This document shows, one piece after another, positions 1 to 9,291 of a stretch of DNA of 64,000 nt; position 1 is the stretch's first letter, and every line of letters begins with the position of its first letter. The translations under genes and the position numbers were made by a program. Under the pieces are notes generated by a model, which saw only the letters and a program-made list of their open reading frames with translations, was not told the origin of the DNA and did not search any database. Source of the stretch: M3007 sp965249785 (lineage in GTDB: Bacteria > Bacteroidota > Bacteroidia > Chitinophagales > Saprospiraceae); NCBI GenBank assembly GCA_965249785.1, contig CBDFMU010000013.1, forward strand, positions 1 to 64,000. Reading direction: 5' to 3'.

Positions 1-1
1 A

Positions 2-1042
2 AAAGGTGCACCGGACTATTGGCGTAAAATAGATCATGCGCTCAATAAAAGCAAGGAGTTGTTGCAAATACGGGATGCAAGATCAATTTTCAATAACTCC
101 CAAACTCCTCAAGCTCAAATCAAGGCAATGTTTGAGGATTTATTTCCTGGTTGTCTTCAAGAAAGTCTTTATATACCTGCTGGCCGAAACATTAGCGTGG
201 GCCACAGTGAGCAATTTGAACAATATTTTCGTGATCGGTTAGTATTAGGATTAAATTTATTACAATCAGAAGAGAATCGGCTTCCTACAGCCGATATGTT
301 CTTATTAGAATCTTTCATGAAACGTGTTGCAGAAATAAAAGATAAATTTAGAGAAGCGGGAGGAGGAGTTTCAAGTATGATTCGCTCATACAAAAGAACT
401 TTGGGAAATGAAAATGCGCGTCTACATGCTATGGAAGATATTGCAGTTCACATTGGGCAGGTTTTACGTGGAGAATATCGTGCTGATGGGGCATCTGAAA
501 AAATACAATTTGGTAATAATAAATACATTTGGCTGAGAGAGGCATCATCAGGTCAACAAGAATCTATCCGTATCATGCAGGATATGTTACTACTTACACG
601 AGCTGGCGAGTGTGTATTTCGTGCGATTGAGGAACCGGAAGCTCACCTTTTTCCTCTTGCTCAACAGCATCTCATTGAAATTATCGCACTTGCACAAGCA
701 TCTACTAACAGTTGCTTCGTATTAACCACCCATAGCCCTTATATTGTAAGTGCTATAAACAACATCCTGTTCTTTAGTCAACTTCCGCAGAATGAGCAAT
801 CTCAGGATTTGCCTAAGATGAATCCGGAAAATATTCGAGGCTACATGCTGGCGCACGACCTTGATACTGGAGAGGTGAAATCTGAATCACTTGTACAAGA
901 TATGGGACGCATTGGACAGCCTTTAAAGTTAATGGGACATACTAATCTTGATAGTGTCGCAGAGCAATTGGGCGCAACTTTCGATGAATTAAGAACACGT
1001 TATCGAAACCAATCAAATACCTCAAAGCCAATTGATATATAA
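2..1042 (+). CDS. AAA/ABC-type ATPase, OLD-like (5' end outside window)
   Basis: The reading frame is open from base 2, so the start and the Walker A loop lie outside the window. The visible part carries the second half of an OLD/AAA_21-like ATPase: a signature-type SSGQQES near codon 180, a Walker B strand ending EEPEAHLFP (acidic pair, then P), and an H-switch LTTHSPYIVS. These are the hallmarks of ABC-like ATPases of the RecF/SMC/OLD group used in DNA repair and phage defence. No TOPRIM nuclease domain follows; the protein ends about 90 residues after the H-switch. The stop codon overlaps the start of the next gene (TAATG), so the two are translationally coupled. The function is probably that of the motor or sensor for the nuclease-like partner. 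The ATPase call is firm, the role is inferred. Confidence 0.85.
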   Translation, partial: KGAPDYWRKIDHALNKSKELLQIRDARSIFNNSQTPQAQIKAMFEDLFPGCLQESLYIPAGRNISVGHSEQFEQYFRDRLVLGLNLLQSEENRLPTADMFLLESFMKRVAEIKDKFREAGGGVSSMIRSYKRTLGNENARLHAMEDIAVHIGQVLRGEYRADGASEKIQFGNNKYIWLREASSGQQESIRIMQDMLLLTRAGECVFRAIEEPEAHLFPLAQQHLIEIIALAQASTNSCFVLTTHSPYIVSAINNILFFSQLPQNEQSQDLPKMNPENIRGYMLAHDLDTGEVKSESLVQDMGRIGQPLKLMGHTNLDSVAEQLGATFDELRTRYRNQSNTSKPIDI

Positions 1043-1659
1043 TGCCAGTGTTTTACAGAAAAATTGAAGAATCATTGGTAAAATTAAATTACCCCTTCCA
1101 AGCTCCCTGTCTGGAAGTAATACCCAAGGCCACAAAAGAACTTTACATTTTTGATAATGTAGGGAAACGCTCCTATGCTGTATTACATGAGCATGAAGTA
1201 CAGCAAGGCGAAGACTATCTCATTGTTAAAATAAACTCTGATGCACAATTTGTATTCATTGCCGTTGACGGATGTTTGATAAAAGGAAATAATCGAAAAA
1301 GATGTGATGCCGCCTTGTGTTGGGGAAACGAAGTAGTGTTGCTGGATTTAAAACTAAATACAGGTAAGGAAAGGCTTGATCAAACAAAAATGTCCACACC
1401 TGGCATCAAAACAGCAATGAGTTTTCATGATCAAATGAAAAGTACTATTAATTACTTCGTAGATTATCTTAAAATATCACTTGACCACTATAATATACGC
1501 CTTTGTATAGTTTTTCCTTCTGCTACTATTACTACAACTATGAACGCAGAACTTTTGGGACTAGAGTCGGATATTTTCAACGATTTTGGCATAAATGTAA
1601 CCTATCGCCTCATACCTGATACACCCAGTCAAGGACTTTTCCCTTTGCTACAACTTTAG
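1042..1659 (+). CDS. Hypothetical protein with PD-(D/E)xK nuclease-like motif, partner of ATPase
   Basis: A 205-residue protein whose ATG overlaps the ATPase stop by one base. I do not recognise a named family. The segment around residues 87-106 reads RCDAAL, a short turn, then VVLLDLKLN: D89 and D102-x-K104 on two hydrophobic strands match the core of PD-(D/E)xK nucleases. The N-terminal 80 residues are mixed alpha/beta; the rest could form the flanking helices and strands. An OLD-like ATPase without a TOPRIM domain, coupled to a separate nuclease, is a common defence-module layout, so a restriction-like effector is the best inference. No membrane segment or signal peptide is visible. The nuclease motif is read by eye; a DUF of other function remains possible. 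Confidence 0.6.
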   Translation: MPVFYRKIEESLVKLNYPFQAPCLEVIPKATKELYIFDNVGKRSYAVLHEHEVQQGEDYLIVKINSDAQFVFIAVDGCLIKGNNRKRCDAALCWGNEVVLLDLKLNTGKERLDQTKMSTPGIKTAMSFHDQMKSTINYFVDYLKISLDHYNIRLCIVFPSATITTTMNAELLGLESDIFNDFGINVTYRLIPDTPSQGLFPLLQL

Positions 1660-1687
1660 TAACCATTGTACCTGTATGCCCGGCTAG

Positions 1688-1810
1688 TGGATTACTTCCG
1701 CCAAAAATAAAGACGAAGCGTGGACAAAAGTGTCCAAATCGCTTCGTCCAGTATTAGATAAAGCCAAACAGCGTAAGAAAGCCCTTTTAGAAAAACGACG
1801 AGGGATGTGA
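1688..1810 (+). pseudogene. Possible 3' remnant of a lysine-rich protein
   Basis: After an in-frame stop at 1685-1687 there are 40 open codons ending in TGA at 1808-1810, encoding a basic peptide with several K/R clusters and ending in KRRGM. There is no ATG in frame and nothing upstream continues it. It may be the tail of a deleted gene left between the defence pair and the convergent SDR gene. Evidence is only the open frame and its composition, so this is weak. Confidence 0.2.
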
Positions 1811-2650
1811 TTACCCCCCCTTCGGCGAATCCGCCCAAACCGTAGTCTCTTCCCAGGCATCAAAATCCTTTTTCAGTACATCCAATTTATGCCGCGCACC
1901 ATTCAAGGCACCCTTACCGAGTAACAATCGCAGCGGCGGATGTTCCGATTCCACGGCTTTCACGATGGCTTGCGCCGCCCGTGCTGGATCGCCGGGTTGG
2001 TTACCGCTGTAACCGCGAATCGCACCTTTGTTAGCCCCAGCCGTATCGGCATAATCATCGATCACAATGGGACTGTTTTCTGCCGAGCGGCCCGCCCAAT
2101 CAGTGCGGAAACCGCTGGGCGCGACGATGGTCACTTTAATGCCCAATTTTCCTACTTCCTTGGCCAGCGATTCGGAGAGACCATCCACCGCAAACTTGGT
2201 GGCGTTATAAAAACCGACCGCCGGGAAACCCACTAGTCCACCGATAGAAGCAATGTTCACGATGTGGCCGCTGCGTTGCGCGCGCATGATGGGCAGCACT
2301 TCCTGAATCATCTTGGCGAGGCCGAAGAAGTTGATCTCGAACATATTACGCACTGCCGCTTCCTCGCTTTCTTCCACCGCGCCGAAATAACCGATGCCCG
2401 CATTATTCACCAGTACGTCGATGCGACCGAAGCGATCTTTGGTCTGCTGCACCGCCGCTTTGATCTGGTCGGCTTTCGTGACATCCAGCGTGACAGCAAT
2501 GGCCTTGTCTTCGTGGCCAGCCACAATGTCCTGCACGTCGGCGATTTTACGGGCGGCAACGGCTGCCTGATGGCCCTGCGCCAACACATATTTGGCCAAC
2601 TCGCGTCCGAAACCCGTCGAGCAGCCAGTAATCAACCATACTTTTTCCAT
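1811..2650 (-). CDS. Short-chain dehydrogenase/reductase (classical SDR)
   Basis: A 279-residue NAD(P)-dependent oxidoreductase of the classical SDR family. The dinucleotide-binding motif TGCSTGFG is at residues 8-15, the NNAG structural motif follows near residue 81, the conserved Ser lies in the strand NIASIGG, and the catalytic pair is in YNATK. Length fits the extended-classical group often annotated as oxidoreductase or SDR. The substrate cannot be told. It is transcribed away from the efflux operon, and its ATG lies about 165 bases from the sigma-54-type promoter of that operon. A repeat of the GTTGAG family lies just upstream of its start. Confidence 0.93.
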   Translation of the reverse strand: MEKVWLITGCSTGFGRELAKYVLAQGHQAAVAARKIADVQDIVAGHEDKAIAVTLDVTKADQIKAAVQQTKDRFGRIDVLVNNAGIGYFGAVEESEEAAVRNMFEINFFGLAKMIQEVLPIMRAQRSGHIVNIASIGGLVGFPAVGFYNATKFAVDGLSESLAKEVGKLGIKVTIVAPSGFRTDWAGRSAENSPIVIDDYADTAGANKGAIRGYSGNQPGDPARAAQAIVKAVESEHPPLRLLLGKGALNGARHKLDVLKKDFDAWEETTVWADSPKGG

Positions 2651-2692
2651 GAGTTGTTTTTTTGAGAAAAGTCAACAAGGCGATGATACAAA

Positions 2693-2733
2693 GGTTGAGA
2701 ATGTGGAGAAATGTTGAGGGTGTTGAGAAATTT
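2693..2733. repeat. Short GTTGAG-rich repeat
   Basis: Four GTTGAG/GTGGAG-like words in 41 bases between the divergent SDR and efflux genes. This is a small member of the family seen in long arrays at 26.9, 56.1 and 58.7 kb. Confidence 0.6.
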
Positions 2734-2815
2734 AAAGCGAACGAACCGTCCGATATCGAACGCTTTTTACTTTTGAAAAATCGCGTAATTTATTGATTTG
2801 CAATCACTTATTGCT

Positions 2816-2831
2816 TGGCACGGCGTTCGCA
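2816..2831 (+). promoter_or_regulatory. Sigma-54 (-24/-12) promoter of efflux operon
   Basis: TGGCACGGCGTTCGCA matches the sigma-54 consensus TGGCACG-N4-TTGCW at every position except one T of the -12 element. GG and GC are ten bases apart. It ends 36 bases before the ATG at 2868, placing the transcription start near 2842. The operon itself encodes an NtrC-type activator and its kinase, which makes the site more credible. Confidence 0.75.
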
Positions 2832-2867
2832 TCTATTGTCCTGTCATCGCACAAAAAGCGGTCGAAA

Positions 2868-4118
2868 ATGGACAGAGCAATTTCAACGGAATTTATTCAA
2901 AAACAACGTGGCAAGGTCTGGCTGTACGTCTTGGTCGGCCTCGTCGTACTGGCAGCGGCGGTCTGGGGACTGCGGGGCGCACTGCATACCTCAGTGGGTC
3001 GCACGGAAATCCGTACTGCCGTGGTGGAAACCGGCAACGTAGAAAACACGCTCCAAGCGGGCGGCGAGGTGCTGCCGGAATTGGAACAGGTCATTACCAG
3101 CCCCATCGCGGCCATTTTGCAGCAGGGCTACGTCAGCGCGGGCAGTACGGTGCGGGTAGGCGACAAAATCCTGGAACTGGACAAAGCCTTCACGCAGATC
3201 GAATTGGCCAAGCAAAAAGACGAATTGGAACTCAAACGCAACGGCATCGTGAAACTCCAACTCGAACTGGATAAGAGTTTTTACGACATCAAAATCCAGG
3301 ATTCGATCAAGGCCTGCCGCATCGTGAGCCTGCAAGCCGATCTGGAAAACGCGCGGCGACTCTTCCGGGCGGGCGGCGGCACGCAGGCGACCATCGAGAA
3401 AATTGAAACCGAACTGCGGGTGGCGCAACTGGAAAAACGCCAATTAGAAAACGACATTCGCAGCCGCCAGAAGGTCACGCAGGCCAGCATTCGCGAATCG
3501 CAGATCACCGCGTCCATTCAGGAAAAGGAGTTGAGCGAGTTTGAGCGGAAGTTGCAGCAGGCCAATATCGTGGCTCCCCGCGCGGGCGTGTTGACTTACG
3601 TGAACCTTAATTTGGGCACCAAAGTCAATGAAGGCGAAATACTGGCTCGCATCGCCGATTTGAGTAATTTCAAGATATTAGGCTCTATATCAGATAGTTA
3701 TGCGCCGCAAATGCACAATGGCATGTCGGTCATCATACGTATCAACGACTCAATTGTGCGCGGCAGACTGGTCAATATTCACCCGGCGGTGTCGAACAGC
3801 ATCGTGACTTTCGACGTGGCTTTGGACGACCAAAAAAGCAGCCGCCAACTGCGCCCCAATATGAAAGTGGAACTCTACCTCGTCACCGACGAACGCAAAC
3901 AAGTCGTGCGCGTCAAGAATGGCCCGGCCTTCAAAGGCGGTTCCGAGCAGGATGCTTTTGTGCTGCGCAAGGACGGCAAAGCCGAGCGTCGCCGCATCAA
4001 AACGGGCCTGACCAATTTCGATTTCGTAGAAATCACCGACGGTTTGCAGCCGGGCGAAACGGTGATTATTTCGGACATGGGTACTTATAAAAACGTCAAC
4101 GAGATCGACATCAAATGA
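2868..4118 (+). CDS. HlyD/RND-type periplasmic adaptor subunit
   Basis: A 416-residue membrane-fusion protein that would bridge an inner-membrane ABC transporter and the TolC channel encoded next. It has a short cytoplasmic N-terminus, one membrane segment (about residues 17-35), a biotinyl-lipoyl half-motif, a long glutamine/arginine-rich coiled coil (about residues 105-240), the second lipoyl half, then beta-barrel and membrane-proximal domains. An upstream TTG at 2793 is in frame, but the ATG at 2868 is preferred: it is placed right before the membrane anchor and downstream of the sigma-54-type promoter at 2816-2831, whose start site would fall after 2793. The stop overlaps the TolC start by four bases (ATGA). 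Substrate unknown; MacA-like by context. Confidence 0.9.
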   Translation: MDRAISTEFIQKQRGKVWLYVLVGLVVLAAAVWGLRGALHTSVGRTEIRTAVVETGNVENTLQAGGEVLPELEQVITSPIAAILQQGYVSAGSTVRVGDKILELDKAFTQIELAKQKDELELKRNGIVKLQLELDKSFYDIKIQDSIKACRIVSLQADLENARRLFRAGGGTQATIEKIETELRVAQLEKRQLENDIRSRQKVTQASIRESQITASIQEKELSEFERKLQQANIVAPRAGVLTYVNLNLGTKVNEGEILARIADLSNFKILGSISDSYAPQMHNGMSVIIRINDSIVRGRLVNIHPAVSNSIVTFDVALDDQKSSRQLRPNMKVELYLVTDERKQVVRVKNGPAFKGGSEQDAFVLRKDGKAERRRIKTGLTNFDFVEITDGLQPGETVIISDMGTYKNVNEIDIK

Positions 4119-5557
4119 GAACGTTGACTAGCATATTATTTCTCCTTTTGGCCGGGTCGCTCGCTGCGCAGGAACCCATGCGCCTGCCTTTGCCGACGGT
4201 GGTGGAAATGGCCAAAGCGCAGTCCATCGCGGCTCGGCAAGCCGCCACGACGCGCGAAACGAAGTATTGGCAGTACCGGACTTTTCAGTCTAATTTCAAA
4301 CCTCAACTGCTGCTTGATGGGCGTATTCCGGCGTATTCGCGCTCCTTCAACGAGGTGGTGCAACCGGATGGTACCATTCAGTTTCAGCCTGTGCGGCTCA
4401 ACAATTCGTCTTTGGGACTTTCATTGGAACAGCAAATTTCCAGCACTGGCGGCACCATTTATGCGGCGACTGGATTGCAACGTTTTGATGATTTTGATCG
4501 GAATAACACGTTGTACAACAGCACGTTGTTTGCCGTAGGCATCCAACAGCCGCTCTTGCAATTCAATCCTTTGAAATGGGGTAAGAAGATCGAACCGTTA
4601 ATTTATCGCGAGAGCCAACAGGAATATATTGAGGCGATGGAGCAGATCGCGGTGACGGCTAATGGCTTGTTTTTCGACCTGTTATTGGCGCAGGTTAATC
4701 AAAATATAGCCGCGACCAATTTGAAAAATACCAGTGATATTCTGCGCATCGCCGACGAGAAATTTGTGCTGGGCAAGATCAGTCGCAACGAGATTTTGCA
4801 GTTGCAACTGGAACAACTCAAAGCCCAAAAAGCCCTGGCCACGGCCAAACGTGATCTGGAAATCTCGACCTTGAATTTGAAAGCCTACATTGGTTTGCAG
4901 AATAATACGGCACTTGAACTAGTGGCTCCGCAGCCGGGAAATCTGCCCGCCATTTCGCCCGAAACCGCCCTTGCCGAAGCCTTCGCCAACCGCTCTGACG
5001 CGATCGGTTTCAGTCGCCGCCGTTTGGAAGCCGCGCGTGCCGTTGCCCAAGCCAAAGCGGAACGTGGATTGAACGCTACTTTGACCGCCAATTTGGGCTT
5101 TTCCAATCGCGGTAGTCATATCAGCGACCTTTATCAGGCTCCGCAAAATCAGCAGTTGGTGACGCTGGAATTTGTGGTGCCGATTCTGGATTGGGGTCGC
5201 GCGCAATCCCGCACGAAAACCGCCGAAGCCAACCAGACTTTGACACAATACACGGTCGAACAGGACCAGCAGAATTTTCAGCAGCAGATTTATACCCAGA
5301 TTACTTTATTTGATCTATTAAAAGAGCAATTGACGCTCACGGCGCGCGCGGATTCTATTGCTTCGGAGAAATACCAGATTGCGCAGGAACGCTACGTGTT
5401 GGGCGATCTGAGTATTACTGATTTGAGTATTGCTTTTAGTGAAAAAGATCAGGCAAAACGGGACTTTGTAGGAGCATTGCGGGATTATTGGGCGGCTTTC
5501 TATGAATTAAGGTGGTTGACATTGTATGATTTTGAAAGGAATGAGAAAATTAAATAA
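4115..5557 (+). CDS. TolC family outer-membrane efflux protein
   Basis: A 480-residue protein with a signal peptide (about residues 1-18, ending SLAAQ) and the alternating long-helix plus strand layout of TolC/OEP proteins, including a second-half helix rich in A, K, Q and R. It would form the outer-membrane duct for the tripartite pump with the adaptor encoded upstream. The ATG overlaps the adaptor stop. A 275-base gap with an inverted GC-rich repeat separates it from the ABC ATPase, so expression of the distal genes may be reduced there. Confidence 0.92.
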   Translation: MRTLTSILFLLLAGSLAAQEPMRLPLPTVVEMAKAQSIAARQAATTRETKYWQYRTFQSNFKPQLLLDGRIPAYSRSFNEVVQPDGTIQFQPVRLNNSSLGLSLEQQISSTGGTIYAATGLQRFDDFDRNNTLYNSTLFAVGIQQPLLQFNPLKWGKKIEPLIYRESQQEYIEAMEQIAVTANGLFFDLLLAQVNQNIAATNLKNTSDILRIADEKFVLGKISRNEILQLQLEQLKAQKALATAKRDLEISTLNLKAYIGLQNNTALELVAPQPGNLPAISPETALAEAFANRSDAIGFSRRRLEAARAVAQAKAERGLNATLTANLGFSNRGSHISDLYQAPQNQQLVTLEFVVPILDWGRAQSRTKTAEANQTLTQYTVEQDQQNFQQQIYTQITLFDLLKEQLTLTARADSIASEKYQIAQERYVLGDLSITDLSIAFSEKDQAKRDFVGALRDYWAAFYELRWLTLYDFERNEKIK

Positions 5558-5728
5558 ACCCCACCCTTACTCCCTCCCCGCAAGGGAGGGAGACCAAATC
5601 GAGTTTCAAGCCATTGATTTACAGTACCTTGATAAAATAGTATTCTATTGCCAAGGTATTGAAGATGAATAAAAATTACCACAATGTAATCCCCCTCCCT
5701 TTCTGGGGAGGGGCTAGGGGTGGGGTTT
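5557..5728. repeat. Imperfect inverted repeat of CCCCACCC/GGGGTGGGG type
   Basis: The left arm starts at the TolC stop (ACCCCACCCTTACTCCCTCC), the right arm ends at 5728 (GGAGGGGCTAGGGGTGGGGT), with about 100 bases between. Each arm also holds a small internal hairpin (CCCTCCC/GGGAGGG). A related but shorter element is at 45276-45305. It looks like a dispersed intergenic repeat and could act as a transcription attenuator between TolC and the ATPase. Confidence 0.65.
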
Positions 5729-5774
5729 ATAAGCGCGGCAATTATTATAATCTCCAAAACTACCAATCTCATTT

Positions 5775-5810
5775 TCTCAACATCCTCAACTTTTTCTCAA
5801 CCCTTCAACA
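5775..5810. repeat. Short CTCAAC-rich repeat
   Basis: Four CTCAAC/TTCAAC words in 36 bases just ahead of the ABC ATPase start. It is the complement orientation of the GTTGAG family found in several other gaps. Confidence 0.6.
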
Positions 5811-5832
5811 TTAGAACTCACTAATAAAACGC

Positions 5833-6522
5833 ATGATAAATTTAAAAAACATCGAAAAAGTCTATCGCACCACTACGGTGGAGACGCTGGCCCTCAACAA
5901 TATTAGTTTGCAGGTCAACAAAGGTGAGTTCCTCAGCATCATGGGGCCGTCGGGCTGCGGCAAGAGTACGCTGCTGAACATCATCGGCCTACTGGACGAA
6001 CCAACACAGGGGCAAATCAACATTGATGATCAGGAAATCCGGGATTTCTCGGACCAGAAGATGTCGCGCCTGCGCAACCAGAAGATCGGATTCATTTTTC
6101 AGAATTACCACTTGATCAATGATTTGCCAGTGCTGGATAACGTAGAATTGCCGCTGCTTTATCGCAACGTCTCTGCCAAAGAACGCCGTCAATTAGCCAC
6201 CGAAGCCCTGACCAAAGTTGGCCTTTCCAACCGCATGAAACACTACCCGAACCAACTTTCCGGCGGACAAAAACAACGTGTCGCCATCGCCCGTGCCATC
6301 GTGGGTCGGCCGGAAATCATCCTCGCCGACGAACCAACTGGCAATCTGGATTCTGCGATGGGCAATGAAATCATGGAAATACTGGAACGCCTGAATCAAA
6401 ATGATCAAACAACCATCGTCATGGTTACGCACGACGAAGGCATGGCCAAACGCACGCATCGTTTAGTGCGACTATTTGATGGTTCATTAGTATCCTCTAA
6501 TAGTTTCACCGCTAATAGTTAA
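5833..6522 (+). CDS. ABC transporter ATP-binding protein (MacB/LolD type)
   Basis: A 229-residue ATPase that energises the two FtsX-type permeases encoded downstream. Walker A GPSGCGKST is at residues 38-46, the Q-loop in IGFIFQNYHL, signature LSGGQKQR, Walker B ILADEPTGNLDS and the H-loop VTHD are all present in order. The EPTGNLDS form is typical of the MacB/LolD/FtsE branch, which works with adaptor and TolC or in lipoprotein release. It lies in the efflux operon, but an IS element inserted after it separates it from its permeases. Confidence 0.93.
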   Translation: MINLKNIEKVYRTTTVETLALNNISLQVNKGEFLSIMGPSGCGKSTLLNIIGLLDEPTQGQINIDDQEIRDFSDQKMSRLRNQKIGFIFQNYHLINDLPVLDNVELPLLYRNVSAKERRQLATEALTKVGLSNRMKHYPNQLSGGQKQRVAIARAIVGRPEIILADEPTGNLDSAMGNEIMEILERLNQNDQTTIVMVTHDEGMAKRTHRLVRLFDGSLVSSNSFTANS

Positions 6523-6528
6523 TAGTCA

Positions 6529-6587
6529 TTGGTATATTGGTTATTGGTAACCGAAGCATACCGATATACCAATAACCAATATACCAA
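6529..6587. repeat. Perfect 21-bp inverted repeat
   Basis: The arm at 6529-6549 (starting TTGGTATATTGG) is exactly complementary to 6567-6587, with a 17-base loop. It lies in AT-rich DNA made of variants of the word ACCAATA. There is no clear T-run, so termination is unproven. It sits between the ABC ATPase stop and the IS insertion point. Confidence 0.7.
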
Positions 6588-6613
6588 TAACTAATATACC
6601 ATTAATTAATAAC

Positions 6614-8002
6614 CAGCGATTCTCGGTTTAGAAAGAAGAGTTTATATGATTTGAATTTTTGACTGATTAGTTGATTATCAATACCTTTCGTTCAAAAAGA
6701 TGAATGATAGACGAATTGATAAAACTGATAAGAGTCGGCTTTGCAGGTATTAAGGATCATCGTAGAGCCAATTCGACATACTCATTGACAGACTTGTTAA
6801 GTGCCGGTTTTGCTATTTTTTCACTCAAAGACCCGTCGCTGCTGGCTTTTCGCCAACAATTTGCGCGTCGAAGTGAGAACTTGAAGCGAATTTATGGCAT
6901 TGAGCAAATTGCGGAGGACAGTGCACTTCGCGAAGGGTTAGATGGGGTTGATCCAAGCGTTTTACAAGCCCAGTTTAAGCCGTTAGTGGATCAATTACGC
7001 TTAAAAAAGGTGTTTGAAAAGCGACAGGCATTAGGTGCTTACACCGTTTTGGCAGTCGATGGAACGCAGCATTTTTGTTCTTCCGATCGCTCTTGCCCCA
7101 ATTGCCTGACCAAAAAGCACCGTAATGGTTCTTTGACTTATCATCATCAAATGTTGGGTGCCGTTTGGGTGCAGGCGGGCGAAAAAACCGTTTTCCCTGT
7201 GGCCGTCGAGCCCATTGTCCGCCAGGACGGTTGCGAAAAAAATGATTGCGAACGCAATGCGGCTAAACGTCTGGTGCCACAAATCCGGCAAGTTTTGCCG
7301 ACCGAAAAAGTGCTCATTACCTTCGATGCCCTCTATGCCAATGCGCCGCTGATTCGCTTGTTGAAAGAACACCGCCTTTCCTACCTCATCGGCATAAAAG
7401 AAGGTTATGTGTCCATTCAGGTGGAACAATTAGCCAAACAAAACAAATTGAACGAAGTGTTTTGGGAAACGAAAGACCGATTATGCTGCGTCCGTTTTGT
7501 TAACCAGTTGATTCTCAATGGGCAAAACCAAGACCTGTTGGTCAACTATTTGGAATACATAGAAGTCGACCCCCAAAGCAGCCAAATCGTATTTTTCAGC
7601 TCCTGGATCACCGATGTACTTATCAATGAGCAAAATGCGCCCGAATTAGTCAACGTCGCCCGATCCCGGTGGAAAATTGAAAACGAGACTTTTAATACCC
7701 TGAAAAATCAGGGATACCATTTAGAACACAACTATGGCCACGGAAAAAAATACCTCGCTACGAACTTTGCCATCCTTACTTTCTTAGCCTTCCTCGTCGA
7801 TCAGATGGCTCAGTACCTGAACCAAATATTCCAAAAAGCACTGGAAGTGTGCCAATCCAAAAAAGCATTGTGGGAAAAAGTCCGACAAGTTTTTGATCTC
7901 TTACCAGCCTTATCAATGAACGCTATTTATCGTTTTATTGCCCTGAATAAACAAGCAAATCATCCTTTAATCGAATAGATAAATCTAAACCGAGAATCGC
8001 TG
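6614..8002 (+). mobile_element. IS element copy 1 (DDE transposase, IS4-like), 1389 bp
   Basis: Ends are 19-bp inverted repeats, CAGCGATTCTCGGTTTAGA at the left and its exact complement at the right. A 9-bp target duplication ATTAATAAC flanks it at 6605-6613 and 8003-8011. One transposase gene fills it. A copy of the same length, with the same transposase protein, lies inverted at 15083-16471. The element splits the efflux operon between ATPase and permease; the perfect duplication points to a simple, fairly recent insertion. Confidence 0.95.
6704..7978 (+). CDS. Transposase of IS copy 1 (IS4-superfamily DDE)
   Basis: A 424-residue transposase. A first catalytic Asp lies in LAVDGTQHF, a second probably in ITFDALYAN, and the glutamate region is ARSRWKIENETFNTLKNQG, the W/R-x3-E-x6-K pattern typical of IS4-like enzymes. 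A CxxC pair (CPNCL) follows the first Asp. It is complete, with no frameshift, and identical in protein sequence to the copy at 15107-16381, so both could be active. The exact IS family name is uncertain without a database search. Confidence 0.9.
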   Translation: MIDELIKLIRVGFAGIKDHRRANSTYSLTDLLSAGFAIFSLKDPSLLAFRQQFARRSENLKRIYGIEQIAEDSALREGLDGVDPSVLQAQFKPLVDQLRLKKVFEKRQALGAYTVLAVDGTQHFCSSDRSCPNCLTKKHRNGSLTYHHQMLGAVWVQAGEKTVFPVAVEPIVRQDGCEKNDCERNAAKRLVPQIRQVLPTEKVLITFDALYANAPLIRLLKEHRLSYLIGIKEGYVSIQVEQLAKQNKLNEVFWETKDRLCCVRFVNQLILNGQNQDLLVNYLEYIEVDPQSSQIVFFSSWITDVLINEQNAPELVNVARSRWKIENETFNTLKNQGYHLEHNYGHGKKYLATNFAILTFLAFLVDQMAQYLNQIFQKALEVCQSKKALWEKVRQVFDLLPALSMNAIYRFIALNKQANHPLIE

Positions 8003-8018
8003 ATTAATAACCAATACC

Positions 8019-9261
8019 ATGTTTGAGAATTACCTGAAAATAACCTGGGCGGTGATGAAACGGCGCAAGTTTTTCACCTTTATTTCCCTCTTTGGCATCA
8101 GTATGACGCTGACCATCCTGGTGGTGCTGACCGCGTTTTACGAACACGCCTTTCTCGGGCAATTACCCCGAGCCCCAGCGCGACCGGACGCTTTTTGCGA
8201 CTAATATCACCTTGTCGGAGAAAGAACATGGCTATACCAACGGCAGCCCCATGAGCATGGCTTTTATCAATAAATATTTAAAAACGCTGCAAACGCCGGA
8301 AAAAGTGGCCATTACGATGGAGCCGAACACGGTCAATACCTACCACAATGGCAAGAAGTGGAAACTGTTCTTTAAATACACCGACCCCGTATTCTGGGAA
8401 ATTACGCAATTTGATTTCCTGGAAGGGCAGCCTTACACGCAGCATAATATTGACAACAACGAAGCGGTGGCGGTCATCAACGACGAAACGCGCGACGATT
8501 ACTTCGGCAAAGGCGTGGCGGCGCTGGGCAAGACGATGGAACTCAACGGCGAACAATTGCGGATCATCGGCGTGGTGCGCGGTTGCCCAATGACCCGCAT
8601 GCTGGTGGCCGCCGACGTGTACATGCCCTACAACCTGCAAAAGGTCAACCCGGACAATACGAATTATGGCGGGCCTTATTCGGCCATCGTACTGGCCAAA
8701 AGCAAAGCCGACCTGCCAAAAATAAGGGCCGAGTACGCCGAGGTGGTGAGCCGTATCCCCTTGATAAAAGTGAGCGATTTCACTCCGGACAAATTGGATG
8801 CGCGGCTCGGTACTTATTTAGAAACAATGATTACCGATCAGCTCTTTAAATCGGGTTCCGGCCTGGCCAAATTTTACCTGCTGGCTTTCATTTTGGCCGT
8901 CCTGTTCATGACTTTACCGGCCATTAACCTGGTCAATATCAACATCAGCCGCATCATGGAACGCGCCTCTGAAATTGGTATCCGCAAAGCCTTCGGCGCT
9001 TCCACCCGCACCATGACCTTGCAATTTGTAGTCGAGAACGTGATCGTGACCGTGCTGGGCGGCGTCCTAGCCCTGCTGTTATCCGCACTGTTTATCTGGT
9101 GGTTCAATGGCAGTCATCTGATCGCTTATGCCGACCTGCATATTGACTGGACCGTCGTACTAGTCGCTTTTATGCTGAGTTTAATTTTTGGATTGATGTC
9201 CGGCGTGTATCCGGCCTGGCGCATGTCGAAATTGCCAGTAGTGGAAGCTTTGAAGGGGTAG
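8019..9261 (+). CDS. ABC transporter permease, FtsX/MacB type (frameshift near 8158)
   Basis: An inner-membrane permease with an N-terminal membrane helix (about residues 17-42), a periplasmic MacB-like domain, then three C-terminal helices with the FtsX motif around ASEIGIRKAFGAS. The first 46 codons or so and the rest are in different frames. Dropping one G from the run at 8157-8159 joins them into one continuous protein of about 413 residues without losing any conserved part. The break is therefore either a sequence error or a very young mutation. It starts 17 bases after the IS element, so it has lost direct coupling to the ATPase gene. Confidence 0.85.
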
Positions 9262-9291
9262 GATCACCAGATGACACCACCAGTTCAAAAA

